DNA from: Halopiger aswanensis
GTDB taxonomy: Archaea > Halobacteriota > Halobacteria > Halobacteriales > Natrialbaceae
Length of the DNA: 64,000 nucleotides
Direction of reading: 5' to 3'
Assembly: GCF_003610195.1 (NCBI RefSeq)
Contig: NZ_RAPO01000005.1
Location: 62,001-126,000 of the forward strand
Below the pieces are notes generated by a model. That model saw only the letters and a program-made list of their open reading frames with translations, had not been told where the DNA came from and did no database searches. This document shows, piece by piece, positions 42,884-51,953 of this stretch; within the stretch, counting starts at the first letter, position 1, and each line of letters begins with the position of its first letter. The position numbers and the translations under genes were made by a program.

Positions 42884-44664
42884 TAGTACTCCCCGTCGCG
42901 CTTTTGCTTTCGGTCGAGTTGGCTTCCAGGCTTGTTGACTCGAGGCCGGTCTGTTCGCTCGTCGCGGCGGAACGTCACGCCCAGCGAGGAAAGGAAGTCG
43001 TTCATCCCCGTACGCATGGGCTGTGGCGAGGTCGCCTCCCCGTATGTCCCGGATTCACCGTCGAAGACGACCAGTCGATCCGACACTCGACTGATCAAAA
43101 AGAGGTCGTGGTCGATCACGAGCAGCGGTCGGTCGCGCTGGCGGGCGAACCGCCGGAGCTGGTCAGCGACTGCGACACGGCGGTCGACGTCGAGAAACGC
43201 CGACGGCTCGTCTAGGAGGTAGAGATCCGCCTCCCGAGCGAGACACAGCGCGACCGCAACCCGCTGAAGTTCGCCGCCGGAGAGCGCAGAGAGCGGGCGA
43301 TCGAACAGTTCCTCGAGGTCGAACGGCTCCGCGACCCGCGTCTCGAAGGCCTGCGACCGGATGTCGGTAACCCGAATGAACCGTTCTCTGACCGTCTCGT
43401 CGCCGTCCGGGACGACGTACTGCGGTTTGTACGAGACGGTTGCGTGGTCGGGAATGGTCCCGATATCGGACTCGAGTTGCCCTGCGAGCAACTTCGCGAA
43501 CGTCGTTTTTCCGAGGGCGTTCGCCCCGACGATTCCGATCGACTCACCCTCGTGGATGGCACCGGCCTCGACGGTCAGCGAAAACTCCTCGAAGCCAACC
43601 TTGAGGTCCGGGTATTCGAGGACCACCTCCGTCTTGGGGATCGACCGCTCGCGCGGCCCCGGGAACGTGATCGATTTCCTCCGAATTTGGACGTTCTCCT
43701 GTCGGAGCTGTCCCTCGAGGAACTGGTTGATGCCCTCACGTGAGCCGAGTCGCTGAGAGACGACGCCGAAATTCCCAGGCTCTCCGTAGGTGACGTGAAT
43801 TCCGTCGGCGATAAGATCGAGGGTTGCGAGGTCGTGTTCGACGACTACCGCCGAAGCACTTGCTTCGGTAATTCGGTCGCGGATCGTCCGGGCAACCATC
43901 AATCGACGCTCGACGTCTAAAAACGACGAAGGTTCGTCGAACAGGTAGAGGTCGGCGTCGGTCGCCAACGTCGTTGCGATCTCGAGGCGCTGTCGCTCGC
44001 CGCCCGAGAGAGTTTCGATCTGACGATCGAGAAGCGGCGTCAGGTCGAGATCCGCCGCGAGGTCATCGGTTTCGTTTGGGTGTGCGGCCAACCGCTCTCG
44101 CACCGTCTCATCCGCAGCCGCTTCGTCCGCAAGCCGCTCGACTCGTTGGCGCTTCGTCGCCGTCGTCACTTCACCGTCGCGGAGCTGTTCGAGGTGCGTC
44201 TGGAGCACTGTACCGCGAAATGCGTCGATTGCCCGGTCCCAGTCAGGGTTATCCTCGTGTCCGAAGTTCGGAACCGTCTTCCCGGCGAGGATTCGCAGCG
44301 CCGTACTCTTTCCGATCCCGTTACGTCCGAGCAGCCCGATTACGGTTCCGTCTTCGGGCATCGGTAGTTCGTAGAGCCGGAACCCGTTGTCGCCGTACTG
44401 GTGGACGAGTTGGCCGGTTTCGGCGGGAAGCGGTACAATCCGGATCGCGTCGTTGGGGATCTTCTTCTCGATGAGCTTGTGCTCGCCCATGACGAGAGCG
44501 TCGTCGATGTGTAACTCTCCGTCCTCGGTGACGTGGAACCCTTCGCGTCCCGAACGGTTGAGCGGGTCGTACTTGACCGCAATGTCTCTGACCTCGTCGG
44601 TCACCTCGTCCTGGTCGATGATTGCGACGTACTCCGCTTCCTGAAAGTCGCTTGAATCTGTCAT
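42871..44664 (-). CDS. ABCE1/RLI-type twin ATPase paralogue lacking all iron-sulfur cysteines
   Basis: A 597-residue tandem ABC ATPase. Walker A motifs are GRNGIGKST and GANALGKTT; signatures are LSGGERQR and LSGGELQR; Walker B are LYLFDEPSSFLD and LYLLDEPSAFLD. It has the hinge of ABCE1. The N-terminal about 75 residues align to the two-cluster ferredoxin domain of ABCE1 (DPLNRSGREG, then PNDAIRIVPLP), but every one of the eight cysteine ligands is replaced. ABCE1 splits ribosomes and needs these clusters. This paralogue must do something else. ATG 44664 is preferred; ATG 44706 is possible. Confidence 0.9.
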   Translation of the reverse strand: MTDSSDFQEAEYVAIIDQDEVTDEVRDIAVKYDPLNRSGREGFHVTEDGELHIDDALVMGEHKLIEKKIPNDAIRIVPLPAETGQLVHQYGDNGFRLYELPMPEDGTVIGLLGRNGIGKSTALRILAGKTVPNFGHEDNPDWDRAIDAFRGTVLQTHLEQLRDGEVTTATKRQRVERLADEAAADETVRERLAAHPNETDDLAADLDLTPLLDRQIETLSGGERQRLEIATTLATDADLYLFDEPSSFLDVERRLMVARTIRDRITEASASAVVVEHDLATLDLIADGIHVTYGEPGNFGVVSQRLGSREGINQFLEGQLRQENVQIRRKSITFPGPRERSIPKTEVVLEYPDLKVGFEEFSLTVEAGAIHEGESIGIVGANALGKTTFAKLLAGQLESDIGTIPDHATVSYKPQYVVPDGDETVRERFIRVTDIRSQAFETRVAEPFDLEELFDRPLSALSGGELQRVAVALCLAREADLYLLDEPSAFLDVDRRVAVADQLRRFARQRDRPLLVIDHDLFLISRVSDRLVVFDGESGTYGEATSPQPMRTGMNDFLSSLGVTFRRDERTDRPRVNKPGSQLDRKQKRDGEYYYTV

Positions 44665-44765
44665 GGTATGGTGGGAAGCCGCGTCTCGTTGTAGTTGGTG
44701 TTCCATGCGACCGACGAGGGGACCGAAGGCCGCGCCCTCGACTCGTTTTGCCCCACGCGAGAGAG

Positions 44766-45071
44766 CTACGCGGACTCCTGCTGAGCCAGCACGATGAGTG
44801 CCGTACTCGGCTCGAGAGCACGGGGTGCGATGTCCTGATCGCCGTCGAAGCGGGCGATGTCACCCGCGGTGACTTCGTGGGTGTCACCGTCGAGTTTCAG
44901 TTCGATTTCGCCCTCGAGCAGACAGAAGACGATGTCGCGGCCCGGGTGCGAGTGGCGATCGACTGCCTCGTCTGCCTTAAGTTCCAGTCGGATCGTCTTT
45001 GGCTCCGACGTCGGGAAGACGTTCGCGTGCGGTGTTTGCTCCAGTTCTGAGAGGGATCGGATCGTTGGCAT
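44766..45071 (-). CDS. Small cupin-domain protein
   Basis: A 101-residue single cupin. Metal-ligand motifs are HSHPGRDIVFCLLEGEIEL in the first block and a short second block. ATG 45071 is chosen over an earlier open frame. It is upstream of, and on the same strand as, the ABCE1-like gene (102 bp). The substrate is unknown. Confidence 0.8.
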   Translation of the reverse strand: MPTIRSLSELEQTPHANVFPTSEPKTIRLELKADEAVDRHSHPGRDIVFCLLEGEIELKLDGDTHEVTAGDIARFDGDQDIAPRALEPSTALIVLAQQESA

Positions 45072-45211
45072 ACGTGATTCACGTACGCGGTTGTCGCTCA
45101 AAAGCGAGGTGTCGAATACATTTGTTCCAGTGTTAATACGACTCAAGTTCCCGTCCAGTAGGTGGCGACATCACTCGTGGAAGTGACTCCACGTTCACGC
45201 GAAGGAGGATG

Positions 45212-46837
45212 TCAAGTATCGAATCGCTTCAGTCCACCCTGTTCGGCGTTGACTGTACGACGCTCGAGCACGCGCTCGTACCACTCAAGTTCGGCCTCTT
45301 TCCGCCGGTCGTCCCACTCGAGGAGTTCGGCCATGTGATCAGCGATCGTCTCGACGGCATCGAGACCCTGACACGATTCGTACCCGACGGTACACCGGCG
45401 GAACACGACATCCGTCAGGCGCCGCGCGTACTCCTCCTCGACCGCGACGGTCACCTGTGCGAGGACGTCGTACGTGTGTTCACAGAGTGGCTCCGCGAGC
45501 CGCTCGTCGTGTTCTGCTCGGTCGACGACCACATCGGCGCGAGAACCGTACAGCTTCTGCAGGTGTTCGACGACCGACTGCGGGAGGCTTCCGCCGCTTG
45601 AACGGTGCCCCCATCCGCCTGGAAGCGGCTCCGTCGCAGTCCGACAGGAGCGTTCGACGCCGAGGTACTCGGCGACCATATCGGTCGCTTCCTCCGCGGC
45701 GTGACGGTACGGCGTGATCTTGACCCCGACAAGCGAGAAGAGTCCGCTGATATCGTCCCTGTGGTCGATGACGCGGTGCTCTCGGGAGACGTCGGACGCC
45801 CGGCCAGTCGAGCCGGAATCATAGAGCGGTCGTACGCCGGCGTAGGAGTACAGTACGTCGCCTTTCGAGAGGTCGGGGAAGTACCGCCCGACCTCCTTGA
45901 GCAGGTAGTCGACGTCGGCGTCGGTCGCAGCCGCGTCGGCGGGATCCCCGTCGAACTCCGTGTCGGTCGTGCCGACCAGCGAGAAGCCGTTCCACGGAAC
46001 GACGAAGACGATGCGGTCGTCAGTCGTCGGCAGCGTCAGCGCGTGGTCAGTCAGCTTCGGGACGACGAGGTGGATCCCCTTGGCCGGGTAGACGAACTGT
46101 TCGTCGGCGTAGCCCCCGAGCACATCGTCGATCCACGGACCGGCCGCGTTAATAATGGCGTCGCCCTCGACGTCGATCGATTCCCCGGAAAGTTCGTCGT
46201 CGATCCTGACGCCCACGACCGATCCGTTCTCGACGCACAGATCAGTTACCGCTGCGTGGTTCAGCACCGTCGCTCCGTGGTTCGCGGCGTCAATGACGTT
46301 CTCGAGACAGAGTCGTTCGACGAACTCGATCTGCCGGTCGTGGTAGGCGAATCCGCCCTGAAGTCCGTCCGTCGGGATCGCCGGTTCGAGGTCCTGAAGC
46401 GCCTCAGGCGAGAGATATCGGTGATTCGGCATGGACTTGCCGTAGGAGAGGGCGTCGTAGAGAATCATCCCGAGGCGGAGCTTCAGCCGAGCGAGGCGGC
46501 TCTCGTCGTATTGGGGAATGAGGAACGTCAGTGGATCGACGAGGTGTGGCGCGATTTCGGCGAGTGTCTCCCGCTCCTGCAGGCTCTCAAAGACGAGCGA
46601 GAAGTCGTACTGCTCCAAGTATCGGAGTCCGCCATGGGCCAGCCTGGTCGATCCGGCCGTCGTCCCGGACCCGAAGTCAGCCTGTTCGACGAGGAGGGTA
46701 TCGATGCCGCGCATGGCCGCGTCTCGCGCGACGCCGGCACCGGCAATACCGCCCCCGACGATCACGAGATCGTACGATCCGGCGATCGAAGTCCGGTCCG
46801 GCCGGCGTTGTCCGAACCCTGTTTCTCGGTCACTCAT
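45212..46837 (-). CDS. glpD: FAD-dependent glycerol-3-phosphate dehydrogenase
   Basis: A 541-residue flavoprotein. The FAD motif VGGGIAGAGVARDAAMRG lies at about 26-43, then GSGTTAGSTRLAHGGLRYLEQYDF, the family signature, and FVVPWNGFSLVGTTDTEF. The C-terminal DAO_C helical domain is complete, ending HMAELLEWDD. It oxidises glycerol-3-phosphate at the membrane. It could also be called GlpA, but GlpB, GlpC and GlpK are not adjacent, so the enzyme seems to stand alone. Confidence 0.9.
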   Translation of the reverse strand: MSDRETGFGQRRPDRTSIAGSYDLVIVGGGIAGAGVARDAAMRGIDTLLVEQADFGSGTTAGSTRLAHGGLRYLEQYDFSLVFESLQERETLAEIAPHLVDPLTFLIPQYDESRLARLKLRLGMILYDALSYGKSMPNHRYLSPEALQDLEPAIPTDGLQGGFAYHDRQIEFVERLCLENVIDAANHGATVLNHAAVTDLCVENGSVVGVRIDDELSGESIDVEGDAIINAAGPWIDDVLGGYADEQFVYPAKGIHLVVPKLTDHALTLPTTDDRIVFVVPWNGFSLVGTTDTEFDGDPADAAATDADVDYLLKEVGRYFPDLSKGDVLYSYAGVRPLYDSGSTGRASDVSREHRVIDHRDDISGLFSLVGVKITPYRHAAEEATDMVAEYLGVERSCRTATEPLPGGWGHRSSGGSLPQSVVEHLQKLYGSRADVVVDRAEHDERLAEPLCEHTYDVLAQVTVAVEEEYARRLTDVVFRRCTVGYESCQGLDAVETIADHMAELLEWDDRRKEAELEWYERVLERRTVNAEQGGLKRFDT

Positions 46838-47042
46838 ACTCGACGCTCAGCCGTACAGACGGATAGGGGTTGAGGGGAAGATATCGGGGTCCTTCTTTAT
46901 CCCTTTCTCGAGGACGGTACTCGCTGTCACTGACGGTACTGCGTCATGCCTTTCAAGGGAGTCGTTCGACCAGTGGGTATCAGTAGGCAATACTCGAGAC
47001 CGATCCATCCTTGTGACTGTAGTGTGACGTAACGCCACCGAA

Positions 47043-48218
47043 ATGTCCGAGGAAGATTATGGATTCGACACCCTCGTCACCCGATTCGACGAGGACGGTT
47101 CCGGCGCATCGGTAACCGGCGACGTCGTCCCGCCGATCCACCTCGCGTCGACACACGAGATGGACCGCCCGGGTACCGCCGACCATGGGTACAAGTATAC
47201 CCGGTTCGGGAACCCGACCCGAGACGTCCTCGAGAGTCGACTCGCGAAACTCGCCGGCGCGGCGCACGCGACCGCCTGTGCGTCCGGCACCGCGGCGATC
47301 GCGGCGACGTGTCTCGCGGTGCTCGAACCCGGCGACCGCGTAGTGGCGTTCGACGGGATCTACGGCGGGACGCGACTCCTCTTCGAGGATCTGGTCGTCG
47401 ATTCACTCGGGGCGACCGTTGAGTACGTGGACGCGACGGATACCGATGCAGTCGCCGACGCCGTCACCGACGACACCGCGCTCGTCTGGATGGAGTCCCC
47501 AACGAATCCACTGTTACGGCTCTGCGACCTCGCTGCGATCGGCGAAATTGCTGCGGCCGAAGACGCCACGTTTGTCGTCGATAACACCTTTTCGACGCCG
47601 TACTTCCAGCGCCCGCTCGAGTTCGGCGCCGACGTCGTCGTCCACAGTACGACGAAGTACATCAACGGTCACAGCGACTCGATGGGCGGCGTCGTCCTCA
47701 CGAACGACGACGCGATCGAGACCGCGATAGATCACGTCCGGGCGTACGAACTCGGCGGGACGCTGTCGCCGTTCGACTGTTATCTCACGCTTCGCGGTCT
47801 CCGGACACTTCCGCTTCGGATGGACCGACACGAGGCGAATGCACGCCGTATCGCGGAATTCCTCGCCGATCACCCAGTCGTCCGTCGCGTCCGTTATCCG
47901 GGACTCGAGTTACACCCCCAACACGCCCTCGCCGAGGCACAGATGGACGGGTTCGGCGGAATCGTCTCGTTCGAACTCGACGCATCGGAAGCCGAAACGC
48001 GGGCTGTCCTCGAGGAACTCGATGTGTTCACGCTCGCCGTGAGCCTCGGCGGTACTGAATCGCTCGTCGACCATCCCGCGACGATGTCAGCGTCGTACCT
48101 CTCCGACGCCGAGCGGGAGGCGGCCGGGATCTCGGAGTCGCTCGTTCGGATTCCTGTCGGTATCGAGTCTGTCGATGACCTCCGTACCGACCTCGAGCAG
48201 GCGCTTGCAAACCTCTGA
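47043..48218 (+). CDS. Cystathionine gamma-synthase/lyase-family PLP enzyme
   Basis: A 391-residue enzyme of the Cys/Met metabolism PLP family. Motifs include YTRFGNPTRDVLE, ASGTAAIAATCL, the PLP Asp in VVDNTFSTPYFQRPL and the Schiff-base Lys in HSTTKYINGHSD. The SLGGTESLVDHPATMSAS loop is typical of gamma-lyases/synthases. Homologues make or cleave cystathionine, or release H2S or methanethiol. It stands alone. Confidence 0.9.
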   Translation: MSEEDYGFDTLVTRFDEDGSGASVTGDVVPPIHLASTHEMDRPGTADHGYKYTRFGNPTRDVLESRLAKLAGAAHATACASGTAAIAATCLAVLEPGDRVVAFDGIYGGTRLLFEDLVVDSLGATVEYVDATDTDAVADAVTDDTALVWMESPTNPLLRLCDLAAIGEIAAAEDATFVVDNTFSTPYFQRPLEFGADVVVHSTTKYINGHSDSMGGVVLTNDDAIETAIDHVRAYELGGTLSPFDCYLTLRGLRTLPLRMDRHEANARRIAEFLADHPVVRRVRYPGLELHPQHALAEAQMDGFGGIVSFELDASEAETRAVLEELDVFTLAVSLGGTESLVDHPATMSASYLSDAEREAAGISESLVRIPVGIESVDDLRTDLEQALANL

Positions 48219-48298
48219 CGGTCACCGGTTTAGATTGTTGGTGGGGACGTCGCCACCGTCCACCGCGTTTCAGCGGAGGCGTCAGACTGGTTGTCCCG

Positions 48299-50146
48299 TC
48301 ATTCGTCGGTATCGTCGCTCGTCTCGTCGGCGGTGTTCGGTAACACCTCGAACGGACGCATCATGTCGTAATCTTCGTGCTCGATCATGTGGCAGTGCCA
48401 CATGTACTCGCCCGTCTGATCGTTGAACAGCCCCTCGTACTCTCCGAAGTGGGCGATTACGTGCACCACCTCCGCTGGATCGACGGTGACGACGTCGTTC
48501 CAGCCCAGCTCGTACGGCTCGGGCGACTCGAGCGCGTTCGGGTCGATGCCGTCAGCCTCTGGGTCGTAGTCGCTCATCGGCTCCCGGCCGACCACCTGGA
48601 AGTGGACGAGGTGGAGATGCATCGGGTGGGACATCGCGGTATTGTTGGCGATGCTCCAGATTTCGGTCGTTCCAAGTTCTGGCTTCTCGGTAACGGGATC
48701 GTCAAGTGCATATCCTAACGGTTGGTCCTGATTCCCGAGGAGGTGTTTCATCCGCCCGTACTCGTCGCTGCTTGGGACCAGCGTGAGGTGTCTGTGTTGG
48801 TCGGCCGCGTCGACGGGCAGTTCTGGCACATCTGTCAATTCATCGGGTATCTCCCCGGCATCCTCGACGGGGTCCGAGTTTTCGACATCAACGAGCATGA
48901 TCTCGGAGAGCGGCTTCGTCTCCTCGCTGTGCTCCTGCGAGCCACGATACAGCGACGGCGCGTCGTTGTGGAGGAGCAACGTCTCGCCGGCGTAGTCGGA
49001 GAAATCGACGACGATATCGGCACGCTGACCTGCTCCGAGTTCGAGGCGGCCATCGATCTCGACGGGGTTCGCGAGGAGACCGCCGTCGTTCCCGATCTGA
49101 ACGAACGACGGGCCATCGTCGCCCGTCTCGCTCGCAGATTCGTCGTACTCGCGCAACTCGAGGGTATAATACCGACTATTGGATCCATTTAGTAGCCGGA
49201 ACCGGTACGGTCTGGGCTCGACGGAGAGCCGGGGCCAGGCTTTCCCGTTGACTACCGGGATATCCCCGTAGAACTCGGGGACGATACTCGGTTCAGGATA
49301 CGAATCGTCCCCGCCTCGGTCTCCGGATACTGCCGACGGGTAGAATAGCGCCCCGTCCTCATTGATGCTCCGATCCTGCAGTACAAGCGGAATCTCGTAT
49401 TCGCTGGCGGGCAGTCCGAGTTCCCGCTCGTGGTCGTCTCGAAGAAGGTAGAAGCCGGCGAGTCCGGCGTAGACGTTCAACCGGGTGATCCCGATTGCGT
49501 GGTCGTGATACCACAGGGTCGCCGGTGGCTGATCGTTGACGTAGTAGTAGTCCTTTTGCTCGAACTTCGGGCCCGTTTCTGCGAAGTCGCGAGTGAACCA
49601 CGCCTGTGCGTGGCCGTCGCTCGCGGCTTCGACGTTTCCGCCGTGGAGGTGCGTGACGGTTCGAATTCCGTCAATATCGTACGGAATCATTTCCTCGTGC
49701 ACCGTCGTATCAACGGGCAGGAGGTGTTCGTCCGGCAGGTCGTTCTGCCACCGCACGTATATCGGCTCGCCCCGTTCAGCCTCGATCGTCGGACCGGGGA
49801 ACTGTCCATCGTATCCCAAGACGGTCGTCGCCGGCAGATCGCTGTGGAGTTGCTGCTCAACCTCGCGCATTTCGATCTCGTAATAGGGATGGCCGTCTTT
49901 CGTCCCGGTCGGCTCCGCCACCCCCGAACGCGGCACCTCGTCGACCCACTTCTCGAGGTCCGGCGACGAGTGGGCCGCCACGGTCGTCGGCTCCGGTGTT
50001 CCCGAATTCCCGGTTTCCGATTCGGAATTTGGCGGTATGGAATCCGCGGAACAGCCTGCGAACGCGGAGATACCCGTCGCACTGGTTGCCAGAAGAAGCT
50101 TCCGGCGCGAGATACCCGTTTCGGGTGACCTGATCGGCTCGTCCAT
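48299..50146 (-). CDS. Multicopper oxidase lipoprotein, paralogue 2
   Basis: A 615-residue protein nearly collinear with the oxidase at 5758-7584 over its entire length. The leader has the same SRRKLLLA and lipobox (FAGC, Cys32). Copper motifs THLHGG, WYHDHA, HPMHLHLVHF and HCHMIEHED are all kept. The upstream leader also has residual similarity to that of paralogue 1. The pair arose by duplication; both copies look intact, so a difference in regulation or substrate is likely. Confidence 0.93.
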   Translation of the reverse strand: MDEPIRSPETGISRRKLLLATSATGISAFAGCSADSIPPNSESETGNSGTPEPTTVAAHSSPDLEKWVDEVPRSGVAEPTGTKDGHPYYEIEMREVEQQLHSDLPATTVLGYDGQFPGPTIEAERGEPIYVRWQNDLPDEHLLPVDTTVHEEMIPYDIDGIRTVTHLHGGNVEAASDGHAQAWFTRDFAETGPKFEQKDYYYVNDQPPATLWYHDHAIGITRLNVYAGLAGFYLLRDDHERELGLPASEYEIPLVLQDRSINEDGALFYPSAVSGDRGGDDSYPEPSIVPEFYGDIPVVNGKAWPRLSVEPRPYRFRLLNGSNSRYYTLELREYDESASETGDDGPSFVQIGNDGGLLANPVEIDGRLELGAGQRADIVVDFSDYAGETLLLHNDAPSLYRGSQEHSEETKPLSEIMLVDVENSDPVEDAGEIPDELTDVPELPVDAADQHRHLTLVPSSDEYGRMKHLLGNQDQPLGYALDDPVTEKPELGTTEIWSIANNTAMSHPMHLHLVHFQVVGREPMSDYDPEADGIDPNALESPEPYELGWNDVVTVDPAEVVHVIAHFGEYEGLFNDQTGEYMWHCHMIEHEDYDMMRPFEVLPNTADETSDDTDE

Positions 50147-50429
50147 AAATGGGTATATGAATTCCCGTCGAATAGCGGGTCTCGCTCGTTCTTATCTGGC
50201 GGGAACCGAGGGAATATGTTTGGCAATGCATTCACGTAGTCCTTGGGTCGCTATCGGAACCGAGGATCGCTCCAATCACCACTGGTTCGAAATCTGCCGA
50301 GACCAGATGAACTGTTTCCTGCCCGGGATTTTATTCTAGTTTAATATAGATAGAGTAAATCTTTACATAACAGAATATATAAATTACTTCAGCTAGTTGT
50401 AATCTGTAGCTATCGGTGAACTTCATTCG
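50147..50429. other. 283-bp gap with AT-rich promoter
   Basis: The left part repeats the leader seen before the first multicopper oxidase. The right part (about 50330-50390) is very AT-rich (tttattctagtttaatatag-like) and probably holds the promoter of the aminomutase-like gene. Confidence 0.35.
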
Positions 50430-51794
50430 ATGGTAAGAGAGTGTCACAGTTCCTCGTACAAACTCTACGACCGCGCCCTTGAGTCCCTCGTCGGTGGCGT
50501 CAACTCGCCGGTACGGGCCGAACCGAGGCCGACGCCATCGTTCGTCGACCGTGGCGACGGAGCCGAACTCGTCGACGTTGACGGAAATCGGTACTGCGAC
50601 TACATTATGGGATACGGTCCGCTCTTGTTCGGTCACGATCTCCCCGAACCCGTCCGCGAGGGGGTTTCGGAGGCGGTCGCCGATGGACCGATGTACGGCG
50701 TCCCGACCGACGTCGAGGTCGAACTCGCAGAATTCATCATCGACCACGTCGAGAGCGTCGAACGGCTCCGATTCGTTAACTCCGGGACCGAAGCAACCGC
50801 CGCGGCCGCACGCCTTGCACGCGGGTACACGGGCCGAGACAAGATCGTCGTCATGCAGAGTGGCTACCACGGCGGCCACGAGTCCTTTCTCGTCGACGGT
50901 AACGTCGACGACCGAAAGCCGGGCAGCGCGGGCGTTCCGGACGCTTTCGCCGCGGAGACGATCCCAGTACCGTTCAACGACGAGGACGTGATTCGCGATG
51001 TCTTCGAGCGCCACGGGTCGGAGATCGCAGCCGTCCTGACCGAACCGTTGCTTGGCAACTGCGGGATCGTTCTCCCGGTCGAAGGCTATCACGAGACCCT
51101 CAGGGACCTCTGTGACGAACACGGATCGCTGCTCATCTTCGATGAGGTGATCACCGGCTTCCGGGTCGGCGGGCTACAGTGCGCCCAGGGGAAATACGGC
51201 ATCGAACCGGACCTCACGACGTTCGCGAAGATCATCGGCGGTGGTTTCCCAGTCGGTGCGATCGGCGGCCGCGCCGAAATCATGCAGGCGTTCGCTCCAA
51301 CGGGCGATGTCTTCGAATCAGGGACCTTCAACGGCCACCCGGTGACGATGGTCGCCGGCCTCGAGACGCTTCGGTTCGCGAGAGAGCACGACGTTTATTC
51401 GCACGTCAACGAACTCGGGAGACAACTTCGGTCCGGACTACAGGATCTCGTCGAGGAACACACCCCCGAATACACTGTTACCGGTATCGACTCAATGTTC
51501 AAGATACTGTTCACTCGAGACGCACCCGACACGATGGACGGTCACTGCCGGGCGGGCTGCAAGCAGCGGCCGGAATGCCCGCGCTTCGAGCTGTGTCCGA
51601 AAACCGGGGCCGACGTCCGCGCCGGCGAGACCGATCGGTGGAAGCGAACCTTCTGGCCGGCGCTGGCCGATCGCGGCGTATTGCTCACGCCCAACCAGTT
51701 CGAGAGTCAGTTCGTCAGCTACGCTCACACCGAGGACGACATCGAACGAACACTTGATGCGTATCAGGAGGTTCTCTCGACGAAGGTTGGTTAA
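50430..51794 (+). CDS. Glutamate-1-semialdehyde aminomutase-like class III PLP enzyme with Cys-rich insertion
   Basis: A 454-residue enzyme. Family motifs: [19 protein letters not shown] at the start, [30 protein letters not shown] for the PLP Asp, and Lys267 in [10 protein letters not shown]. This resembles HemL (tetrapyrrole synthesis). Between residues 370 and 392 it has Cys373, Cys377, Cys383 and Cys389, a Cys-rich loop that I do not know in HemL. Alternatives are related aminomutases or class III transaminases. The cysteines could bind a metal or iron-sulfur centre. Confidence 0.82.
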   Translation: MVRECHSSSYKLYDRALESLVGGVNSPVRAEPRPTPSFVDRGDGAELVDVDGNRYCDYIMGYGPLLFGHDLPEPVREGVSEAVADGPMYGVPTDVEVELAEFIIDHVESVERLRFVNSGTEATAAAARLARGYTGRDKIVVMQSGYHGGHESFLVDGNVDDRKPGSAGVPDAFAAETIPVPFNDEDVIRDVFERHGSEIAAVLTEPLLGNCGIVLPVEGYHETLRDLCDEHGSLLIFDEVITGFRVGGLQCAQGKYGIEPDLTTFAKIIGGGFPVGAIGGRAEIMQAFAPTGDVFESGTFNGHPVTMVAGLETLRFAREHDVYSHVNELGRQLRSGLQDLVEEHTPEYTVTGIDSMFKILFTRDAPDTMDGHCRAGCKQRPECPRFELCPKTGADVRAGETDRWKRTFWPALADRGVLLTPNQFESQFVSYAHTEDDIERTLDAYQEVLSTKVG

Positions 51795-51953
51795 GACCGT
51801 GGCCGTTGTGGCTGTCATCGCGGTCTAGTTCGGACACCGATTGTAGATCGATTCGGACAGACCTTGTCGACGACCCCGAACCCAATAACTTCACGCTACG
51901 AATATATTCGGCACAGGGGGCTTCCCGTCCGCCAAGTAGTATCCACTACGACG

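Noticed and set aside
45605..46873. 422-residue plus-strand frame
   Set aside because: It is the antisense of glpD, a long frame caused by high GC codon bias.
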